19,522 nt of DNA, taken from the NCBI GenBank assembly GCA_043784965.1, contig JAYVXS010000092.1, positions 1 through 19,522 of the forward strand. The letters run 5' to 3'. The notes under the pieces are model-generated. The model searched no databases. It was given only the letters and a program-made list of their open reading frames with translations, and was not told the DNA's origin. The stretch is from JAYTQQ01 sp043784965. GTDB taxonomy: Bacteria > Bdellovibrionota > Bdellovibrionia > Bdellovibrionales > JAMPXM01. Every line of letters starts with the position of its first letter. Position 1 is the stretch's first letter. Position numbers and translations under genes: made by a program. This document shows positions 14,667 to 19,522 of this stretch, piece by piece.

Positions 14667-14690
14667 TAGATCTTCGTTAAATGTGAAATT

Positions 14691-15665
14691 TTAAGGCACA
14701 GCAGTATTCATTTTGGAGTTGGAGTCCATTAGGTCTTTAAGAAGCAAGTCTTGAAGACTTTTAAAGACTGGTCCAGGCTTGCCAGCTCCAATATTTTTTT
14801 GATTCAATTTAACCACAGGCAAAACATCAAGAGTTGTTCCTATAAAAGCCATTTCACGAGATAAAAATGCCACTTCTAGAGAAATTTTCTTTTCTTTTAT
14901 TGCCTTCAACTCCCCTTTTGCAACTAGACCTTCCGCGAGCTCAATCACTCTCGTAATTGTAATTCCGCGAAGCGTATTTTCAAAACTAGGAATGAGTAAC
15001 TCTGAATCCTGGCTAATGAAAGCGCAATTTTCGGTTGAACCTTCTGCGACAAAGCCCTTTGCATCAACAGCAATTGTGAAATCCACTTGAGAATCGACGG
15101 CATCTTTTTTCATTAATACGTTTTGTAAATAATTACATGACTTAATTTGCGAATAGAAATTTTCTTTCGCAAGGTATTTGCTGATTTTGCAAGTGACTCC
15201 ATTCACATAAGATTCAGGACTAGCGGGTTTAAACTTGGTAATTACAATATAAAGTCCAGTTCGTGTGCAATCATAGGGATTGGTCGTAAATCCGCCTTGT
15301 CCCCTAGTATAATAAAGTCGGATCAACCCTTCACTGGCCGCAGATGCTTTCACGGTTTGCAAAACTAATTCTCGGATCTCAGAAAAACTTTGCTGAGTTC
15401 CGAGCTCAATTGCCGAAGATGAGCGTTTGAGTCTCGCCATATGTTCATCAAGCCCATAGATTTTTGAATTGAAAAACTTCATAGTTTCAAAAACTCCGTC
15501 GCCACGGTGGACCACATGATCATCTATTGGGACTTGCATCCATTTTGTGTCCTTTAAGATTCCACCAAGATATGAGGAATACATCGCAAGATACGGAGAT
15601 TTGGGCTTATCATTCAAAATTTTTGAAACTTCTTGATCTGTTAAAATGGGAACGGAATTTTTCAT
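14691..15665 (-). CDS. Class IV PLP-dependent aminotransferase (BCAT / ADC-lyase family)
   Basis: A 324-residue fold-type IV pyridoxal-phosphate enzyme. The family includes branched-chain aminotransferase, D-amino-acid transaminase and 4-amino-4-deoxychorismate lyase. Visible signatures are HRGDGVFETMKFF (53-65), the LDEHMARLKRS block (72-82), the PLP Schiff-base lysine Lys175 in IKSCNYLQNVLMKK, and Glu208 in FVAEGSTENCAF; GITITRVIELA follows as the phosphate-binding region. It is longer than ADC lyase (about 270), with some 30 extra N-terminal residues. The exact substrate cannot be decided from these residues. The start is set by ATG 15665 with AGGCCAGG just upstream. On this strand TTAGCA, 17 bp, TAAAAT is a possible promoter whose -35 box straddles the edge of the neighbouring inverted-repeat element. 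Confidence 0.85.
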   Translation of the reverse strand: MKNSVPILTDQEVSKILNDKPKSPYLAMYSSYLGGILKDTKWMQVPIDDHVVHRGDGVFETMKFFNSKIYGLDEHMARLKRSSSAIELGTQQSFSEIRELVLQTVKASAASEGLIRLYYTRGQGGFTTNPYDCTRTGLYIVITKFKPASPESYVNGVTCKISKYLAKENFYSQIKSCNYLQNVLMKKDAVDSQVDFTIAVDAKGFVAEGSTENCAFISQDSELLIPSFENTLRGITITRVIELAEGLVAKGELKAIKEKKISLEVAFLSREMAFIGTTLDVLPVVKLNQKNIGAGKPGPVFKSLQDLLLKDLMDSNSKMNTAVP

Positions 15666-15718
15666 TGGCCTGGCCTTTTGTTTTATGTTTCAATTTTATC
15701 AGAGAAATTAGACTTTGC

Positions 15719-15879
15719 TAAGGCGTATCCTCATTTGATTGGACGTTACGAGAAAAAGCAATACGTTTGAGGTTTCGGCGCGAGGAGAAAAAATAGTGGA
15801 ACTATTTTGCCGACCAGTAACAATCAAATCAAACTTATTGCTTCTTCGCAGTGGTCCAGGAAAATGAGGATACGCCCTA
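15719..15879. mobile_element. TA-flanked nested inverted-repeat element, MITE candidate
   Basis: A 157-bp element (15721-15877) bounded by TA on both sides. The termini are inverted repeats: GGCGTATCCTCATTT (15722-15736) and its exact complement at 15862-15876, extended to 18 bp with one mismatch. Further in the arms continue to pair in order: GGAC 15741-15744 with GTCC 15854-15857; 15749-15770 with 15829-15848 (CGA..AAGCAATA..GTTTGA, few mismatches); GGTTTCGGC 15771-15779 with GCCGACC 15809-15815; and a central hairpin AAAATAGT, GGA, ACTATTTT (15790-15808). The whole can fold into one long stem. TA flanks and no coding capacity fit MITEs mobilised by IS630/Tc1-type transposases. It lies in the divergent promoter region of the aminotransferase gene and uppP. 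Confidence 0.7.
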
Positions 15880-15910
15880 CAGTAAATTTACCAACCTAAG
15901 GATTACTAAA

Positions 15911-16717
15911 ATGCAGATGTGGCACGCAATCATCCTGGCAATTATCGAAGGCTTTACTGAATTTTTACCAGTTTCATCAACCGGTCACATCATAATTGGC
16001 TCAAGTCTAATGGGAATTCAAGACGACAACTTCGTTAAGAGCTTTACGGTCATCGTGCAATTTGGCGCAATTCTTTCGGTTTTAGTTCTTTACTGGAAGA
16101 GATTTTTTCTCGGTTGGAACAAAGAGAAAATTCAATTCTACTTGAAACTCTTTATCGCATTTCTCCCTGCTGCGATCATTGGTCTTGCAACTATTCATAT
16201 TATTGATCGCTTACTTGGCTCAGCTTTTACTGTAGCTATCACATTCATATCTGGCGGCATCGTATTGATTTTTGCTGATAAATGGTTCGAAAAAATAGAA
16301 CGTTCAGAGGTTAATGTTGACAGTATGACTTTGAAAAACGCGACTCTCATTGGCTTTTTTCAATGCATAGCACTTTGTCCAGGAGTCTCTCGTTCTGGCG
16401 CGACAATTCTTGGTGCCCTTACGCAAAAAATGAATCGAAAACAAGCAACCGAGTTTTCATTTTTCTTAGCAGTTCCAACACTGAGTGCCGCGACACTTTA
16501 TAAAGTACTTAGGATTTACAAGAGCCTTGAAGCCCAGCAGATTTCAATTTTACTCATTGGCAATATTATTTCTTTTGTAGTGGCGCTGTTTGCTATTAAA
16601 GCATTCATCGGAATCGTAAGTAAGGGTGGCTTTAAGTATTTTGGCTACTACCGTATTATTGCTGGAATCCTCATTTTAGTAATGCTGTATTCTGGATTTA
16701 ATATGCATGACGTATAA
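15911..16717 (+). CDS. uppP: Undecaprenyl-diphosphatase UppP (BacA)
   Basis: Integral inner membrane phosphatase that converts undecaprenyl diphosphate to the monophosphate (EC 3.6.1.27), recycling the lipid carrier for peptidoglycan and other wall polymers; extra copies give bacitracin resistance. The 268-residue product has the family motifs: IIEGFTEFLPVSSTGH with Glu13, Glu17 and His26, and PGVSRSGAT at 157-165 with the catalytic Arg161. About eight hydrophobic spans are present. The ATG at 15911 is chosen because MQMWHAIILAIIEG aligns with the family N-terminus and TAAGGA precedes it; the longer frame from 15851 begins inside the neighbouring inverted-repeat element. The inserted element probably replaced or altered the original upstream region. 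Confidence 0.93.
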   Translation: MQMWHAIILAIIEGFTEFLPVSSTGHIIIGSSLMGIQDDNFVKSFTVIVQFGAILSVLVLYWKRFFLGWNKEKIQFYLKLFIAFLPAAIIGLATIHIIDRLLGSAFTVAITFISGGIVLIFADKWFEKIERSEVNVDSMTLKNATLIGFFQCIALCPGVSRSGATILGALTQKMNRKQATEFSFFLAVPTLSAATLYKVLRIYKSLEAQQISILLIGNIISFVVALFAIKAFIGIVSKGGFKYFGYYRIIAGILILVMLYSGFNMHDV

Positions 16718-16823
16718 TTAGTGAGCCAGGCTTTAGTCTTAAATTCTGATCAAGCAAACGAGTTAACTCCAAGTTGAAAAGCAAAATCTTAAAAGTCTTT
16801 TATTTTGAATTTGCCTCTTGGAT

Positions 16824-16876
16824 TTGAGACACTTGTTAATGAACACTTATATGATAGATGTGAGATTTAAACTCAC
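16824..16876 (+). promoter_or_regulatory. clpP promoter candidate and leader inverted repeat
   Basis: TTGAGA (16824-16829), 17 bp, TTATAT (16847-16852) is a reasonable sigma-70 promoter. Just after the expected start, GTGAG (16860-16864) and CTCAC (16872-16876) form a short inverted repeat, then AGGGG and the start codon. Confidence 0.45.
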
Positions 16877-16901
16877 TAGTAAAAATCAAAAGGGGCCTTT
16901 T

Positions 16902-17555
16902 ATGAACTCAGAAATCCTAGATCCAAAGTTAAATGCAAACTTTAATACAATCATGGATGACGAAAAAGAGAAGCCTAAAGACGACAAAGCCCCACCCGCA
17001 CCGATGCAAGAAGAGAAAGAGCTTTTTGATGCTCGGGTCATTTTGATTTCAAGCCCTGTTGACGCCAAACTCTCTAATGCGATCAATTCAAAACTTCTTG
17101 CAATGGAAAGAGCTAGCGATTCGAAACCCATTTATATGTATATCAATTCTCCGGGCGGAGAAGTGCATTCTGGATTTTCAATTTTTGATACAACTCGCTT
17201 CATTAAGCCAAACGTGATTACAATTGTTTCGGGCTTGGCTGCGAGCATGGGGTCAATCATTGCTTTATGTGCAAAAAAAGAACATCGATTTGCTTTTCCG
17301 AATGCTAAGTTTTTAATTCATCAACCATCAGTAGCTGGCGGAATGGGCGGATCGGTTTCAGATATTGAAATTCACGCCAAAGATTTGATTGATACAAAAA
17401 ATATGATTATCGAACTTTACGCCAAAGAAACTGGCAATAAAACAGATGTCATTAAAAAAGCGCTCGATCGCGATCATTGGATGACGCCAAACCAAGCCAA
17501 AGAATTCGGCCTAATTTCTAAAGTGATAACTAATCGTGATGAGCTGAAAATCTAA
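16902..17555 (+). CDS. clpP: ClpP-family protease subunit, divergent N-terminus
   Basis: Serine peptidase of family S14, normally the barrel-shaped proteolytic core fed by ClpX or ClpA. The 217-residue product keeps the triad: Ser115 in SGLAASMGS, His140 in LIHQP and Asp191 in DRDHWMT, plus INSPGGEVHSG (81-91) for the oxyanion region. The first 40 residues are unusual: a charged, Pro/Lys/Asp-rich tail replaces the conserved N-terminal axial loop (VxExTxxGERxYDIxSRLL in standard ClpP), after which the fold begins at LFDARVILISSPVD. This suggests a second, specialised ClpP or altered unfoldase pairing. No clpX or tig neighbours it. The ATG at 16902 has AGGGG six bases upstream, better than any upstream in-frame start. 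The stop overlaps that of the convergent cytochrome gene. Confidence 0.88.
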   Translation: MNSEILDPKLNANFNTIMDDEKEKPKDDKAPPAPMQEEKELFDARVILISSPVDAKLSNAINSKLLAMERASDSKPIYMYINSPGGEVHSGFSIFDTTRFIKPNVITIVSGLAASMGSIIALCAKKEHRFAFPNAKFLIHQPSVAGGMGGSVSDIEIHAKDLIDTKNMIIELYAKETGNKTDVIKKALDRDHWMTPNQAKEFGLISKVITNRDELKI

Positions 17556-18241
17556 TTACTAAGAGCAAGTCCAATACTGACTCTCTGATCATGTGTCAGG
17601 AACGAAAATATTGCCATGCCGCCAATATTGTGATCAATGGCGTAATTAGTCCCAAAATATCCGGTAAATCTCTCATTGGATTGCTGAACCGGACCATGGC
17701 AGCGTTCACAATGTAGGGCGTACAATGCTCTACCCTCGGCCAACGCCGTCGGATCGGGAGTAGGTATCGGAGTTGGAATTGGGGTTGGCGTCGGTATTGG
17801 AGTCGGACCCGGAGGAGGGGTCGGAGTTGGCGCCACATAATTCACGAAAAAGCCCGATTGAGCAAAAGTTGGGGCCTTTGGAGCATTAACAAAGACGCTG
17901 ACAGCTAGAATTCCAGTGAAACTACAAGTTAAAGAATATTGCATTTGTGAGGCTGAAGGATTTACCGAACACAAAGAGGTATCGTTAAATTTATGAGACC
18001 AATTCAGCGCTGCGCCGGCAGGTAAATTGGTAACTGAGAAATTCAGCTGACTATTTGTATTTAACACCCTGTCTGCAGAAATCACTCTCGGTGATGTAGC
18101 AGTTACAACCGGTATTGAAGAAGCCGATTGTGAATTGTTTACGGCCTCCATCCCACCCTGTCCGCAGTTTTGAAATGCAAAAATGCAGATGCCGCAAAGG
18201 ACTCCAAACATCAGCTTTTTAGTGGGAGTAAACTCAAGCAT
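17552..18241 (-). CDS. c-type cytochrome lipoprotein with Pro-Thr linker
   Basis: A 229-residue exported lipoprotein in three parts. The signal peptide ends AFQNC with Cys26 lipidated. A beta-rich, Ig-like middle part (about 40-130, two cysteines) is followed by a Pro/Thr-Ile repeat linker (roughly 135-165). The C-terminal domain holds one covalent haem: ALAEGRALYALHCERCH, with CERCH at 178-182, and Met209 in GGMAIF as probable distal ligand. It would carry electrons at the outer face or in the periplasm, held away from the membrane by the stiff linker. The haem domain is short (about 60 residues). AGGAGA lies seven bases before the ATG. The linker DNA is a degenerate GG(A/T)-rich hexamer repeat (about 17745-17835) prone to length change. 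Confidence 0.85.
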   Translation of the reverse strand: MLEFTPTKKLMFGVLCGICIFAFQNCGQGGMEAVNNSQSASSIPVVTATSPRVISADRVLNTNSQLNFSVTNLPAGAALNWSHKFNDTSLCSVNPSASQMQYSLTCSFTGILAVSVFVNAPKAPTFAQSGFFVNYVAPTPTPPPGPTPIPTPTPIPTPIPTPDPTALAEGRALYALHCERCHGPVQQSNERFTGYFGTNYAIDHNIGGMAIFSFLTHDQRVSIGLALSN

Positions 18242-18345
18242 ATCTAATTCTCCTGGTTGGTTATAGACTTATTTTACTCCAATAAATGAAGCTTAAATAC
18301 TCGAAAACGATGTGATTTTTAAAAAATCAGACTGTTTAATAAATT

Positions 18346-18353
18346 GCCGATAA
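18346..18353 (+). promoter_or_regulatory. Sigma-28-like -10 octamer
   Basis: GCCGATAA matches the flagellar sigma factor -10 consensus exactly, but no TAAA-type -35 element sits 15 bp upstream. Transcription from here would run about 95 bases to the hairpin at 18419-18452. Confidence 0.25.
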
Positions 18354-18418
18354 AAATGCCCTAGTTTACTTAAAATAATTCAAATACTGCCTATCATTTA
18401 ATTAGACCACGAGCACTG

Positions 18419-18452
18419 TCTCCGTTTGAGACCGAGTTGTCTCAAACGGAGA
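18419..18452. terminator. Strong 14-bp hairpin between divergent cytochrome gene and tRNA
   Basis: TCTCCGTTTGAGAC (18419-18432) and GTCTCAAACGGAGA (18439-18452) are perfect arms around a six-base loop. Only three T follow, so as a rho-independent terminator it is not classical. The cytochrome gene points away from it, so it does not end a known transcript; it may end a small RNA, insulate the tRNA gene or bind a dimeric protein. Confidence 0.5.
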
Positions 18453-18565
18453 TTTATGAACTAAGCCGCAAGGCCAAAAAAACAGAATTTCAAGCTCAAT
18501 AAATGGACTCGGAGTGGTTAAATGACTCGGTTTCACGGTGATGTAAATTTAATTTCTTAAGAAAG

Positions 18566-18594
18566 TTGACAGAAATTCTAGCTCCGCCTAGTAT
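18566..18594 (+). promoter_or_regulatory. tRNA promoter (sigma-70)
   Basis: TTGACA (18566-18571), 17 bp, TAGTAT (18589-18594), followed about 19 bp later by the tRNA 5' end. Confidence 0.8.
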
Positions 18595-18613
18595 CCAAAG
18601 CTCTTTTTTAAGT

Positions 18614-18690
18614 GGCGGGGTAGCTCAGCTGGTTAGAGCAGCGGAATCATAATCCGCGGGTCGGGGGTTCAAGTCCCTTCCCCGCTACCA
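18614..18690 (+). tRNA. tRNA with CAU anticodon (elongator tRNA-Met most likely)
   Basis: A full cloverleaf of 77 nt with CCA encoded. Acceptor arms GGCGGGG and CCCCGCT pair with a G-U at 1-72. The D arm is GCTCAGCTGGTTAGAGC; the anticodon stem GCGGA/TCCGC encloses the loop ATCATAA with anticodon CAT; the T loop is TTCAAGT. The acceptor stem lacks the unpaired C1-A72 of the initiator and the D arm is elongator-type, so it is either elongator Met or the lysidine-modified Ile2 tRNA. I favour Met, without proof. Confidence 0.92.
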
Positions 18691-18806
18691 ATTTTCATCC
18701 GAACCTGACACTCTCAAATCAAAAATATGTGCTCTAGAAGACAATTGCAGGTTGCTGAAGGCGGACCACGCCTCGGTAGTCGAACCACGAGTGCTTAATC
18801 AAGTCC

Positions 18807-18835
18807 TTGCTAAAATTAGTATAGTGTACTATAGT
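18807..18835 (+). promoter_or_regulatory. brnTA promoter and candidate operator
   Basis: TTGCTA (18807-18812), 17 bp, TATAGT (18830-18835). An inverted repeat TATAGT-GT-ACTATA (18820-18833) covers the -10 region and may be the antitoxin's binding site. The expected start of transcription lies within a few bases of the ATG at 18844, so the transcript may be nearly leaderless. Confidence 0.5.
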
Positions 18836-18843
18836 GTCTAAAG

Positions 18844-19196
18844 ATGGCTCAATTTAAGTTTATCCTCTGGCTTGCATATTGGTACCTACAAAGTGATCTC
18901 TTTGAATTTGAATGGGATCGAGGAAATCTCAATAAGAGCCTGAATAAACATGACGTCAGTCCCGACGAGATTGAGTCAGTTTTTGAACTGAAACTTGCGG
19001 TGCCACTGGGCCGCCAAATATCGCCGCCTGTTGATGAAGAAAGACTTAACCTTGTTGGGCCTTCATCAGATGGACGAATGATCTCGGTTGTATTTACTTT
19101 GCGTGATGGGCGAGTCGACCCATCAGCGGAAGAGATGCCAGCCGTAAAGAGAGGAAATTATATGAAGAAGTCCGTAAAGCGCTTGAAAAGTTATGA
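18844..19196 (+). pseudogene. brnT: BrnT-type toxin gene, frameshifted near 19115
   Basis: Codons 1-91 match BrnT ribonuclease toxins: LFEFEWDRGNLNKSLNKHDV, VSPDEIESVF, an EERLNLVG segment and RMISVVFTLRDGR. The expected ending is in the next frame: from 19116 it reads RPISGRDASRKERKLYEEV and on to TGA 19194-19196, overlapping the antitoxin start. One base missing at 19114-19116 explains the break. As read, the frame instead runs on into the antitoxin, giving an uninterrupted 183-codon ORF from 18844 to 19395. The conserved basic C-terminus is therefore lost unless a -1 shift occurs or the base is a sequence error. BrnT normally degrades RNA and halts growth until BrnA binds it. The N-terminal 18 residues are an extra, hydrophobic extension. 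Confidence 0.7.
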
Positions 19197-19395
19197 CCTT
19201 ATCGAATTCGATGCGAAGGAAATTATTGCGGGAATGAGTCGTCTCAAAGGGGCTCGCCGAAAGCCTACAAGTATCGCTCTTGAGGAGGATCTTTTGAGTG
19301 AGCTTAAAGCCGTCGCCGGAAAAAAAGGTGTTCCCTATCAGGTTCTAATGAGACTGCTTATCACTGATGGATTGAAGCGATTAAAAGTTTCTTAA
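19162..19395 (+). CDS. brnA: BrnA-type ribbon-helix-helix antitoxin
   Basis: A 77-residue antitoxin and autorepressor that binds BrnT. The C-terminal half carries a CopG/ribbon-helix-helix pattern: KPTSIALEEDLLSELKAVA for the strand and first helix, then VPYQVLMRLLITDGLKR for the second. The ATG at 19162 has its own GAGAGG seven bases upstream, and it overlaps the natural 3' end of brnT by 35 bp, the usual translational coupling of this system. That ribosome binding site argues that BrnA is made independently even though its frame is now joined to the toxin's. Intact length and motifs suggest it is functional. Confidence 0.75.
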   Translation: MKKSVKRLKSYDLIEFDAKEIIAGMSRLKGARRKPTSIALEEDLLSELKAVAGKKGVPYQVLMRLLITDGLKRLKVS

Positions 19396-19474
19396 CAGAA
19401 TGCTCACGTGATGTTTTTCAAGTACGGAAAGTTTCAGGCTTGTTGTCGTATTGACTTAGCAAGTTTGCTTAAGG

Positions 19475-19499
19475 TCTTCAGTCTTAGCTGAGTTTTTTT
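19475..19499 (+). terminator. Possible terminator after brnTA
   Basis: TCTTCAG and CTGAG form a short imperfect stem, followed by seven T (19493-19499). Weak stem, good T-tract. Confidence 0.35.
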
Positions 19500-19522
19500 C
19501 TGTTTTCAAGTTATTTAATTTG

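Noticed and set aside
15851..15910. Upstream start of uppP giving 20 extra residues
   Set aside because: The extra codons lie partly in the inverted-repeat element and do not belong to the family; ATG 15911 has a ribosome binding site and the family N-terminus.
16818..16901. Upstream start of clpP
   Set aside because: It would lie inside the likely promoter, and AGGGG precedes ATG 16902.
18690..18806. tRNA-linked integration site or second tRNA remnant downstream of the tRNA
   Set aside because: No direct repeat of the tRNA 3' end is present in the window and the tRNA-like GTCGAACCACG text does not fold into a cloverleaf.
18844..19395. A natural BrnT-BrnA fusion protein as a single designed gene
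   Set aside because: The toxin's true C-terminus is readable in the other frame and brnA keeps its own ribosome binding site, so an indel explains the fusion better.

Overview
The window looks like chromosomal DNA from a Gram-negative bacterium of the Bdellovibrio type (Bdellovibrionota). This is inferred from several traits seen together: an AT-leaning genome, three secreted lipoproteins (two with short 'FxNC' lipoboxes), a YfgM-like/BamB gene pair, a leucine dehydrogenase, and a divergent ClpP. No rRNA or other decisive phylogenetic marker is present, so the lineage is a judgement.

Region 1 (1-3700) is accessory and partly decayed. The 5' part of an unrecognised minus-strand gene runs off the left edge. 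It is divergent from the first of two paralogous 102-residue secreted proteins, whose upstream DNA shares a 15-bp element. Then come the C-terminal remnant of a radical-SAM gene broken by a 13-bp tandem duplication, a catalytic-domain-only tyrosine recombinase, a membrane-anchored helix-turn-helix protein, and the C-terminal remnant of an acyltransferase-3 gene. Two gene fossils around an integrase suggest an old insertion or rearrangement site.

Region 2 (3700-12400) holds a 1056-residue repeat-containing lipoprotein, leucine dehydrogenase, a GNAT acetyltransferase whose start codon lies in the last unit of a 13-bp x 6 tandem repeat, a YfgM-like TPR protein followed by BamB, a small exported protein without a normal start codon, a small membrane protein, and an NADPH-dependent FMN reductase.

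Region 3 (12297-14666, read from the right on the minus strand for the first part) has a secreted trypsin-like protease followed by a 33-codon exported peptide gene with a strong ribosome binding site. A 700-bp stretch then carries an 18-bp GC palindrome, a broken small ORF and two tandem repeats, followed by a small lipoprotein.

Region 4 (14691-19522) has a class IV PLP aminotransferase divergent from uppP. Between them sits a 157-bp fully nested inverted repeat flanked by TA, which looks like a MITE of the IS630/Tc1 type. Next come clpP, a c-type cytochrome lipoprotein, a strong hairpin, a CAU-anticodon tRNA with a near-consensus promoter, and a BrnT/BrnA toxin-antitoxin pair in which a one-base indel fuses the toxin frame to the antitoxin frame.

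A theme across the window is short tandem arrays (12-15 bp units) at gene borders and inside a hairpin loop, pointing to frequent slippage-type duplication in this genome. The best candidates for new biology are the nested TA-flanked element, the repeat array that contains a ribosome binding site and start codon, the secreted micro-peptide beside the protease, and the paralogous secreted pair with its shared promoter element.
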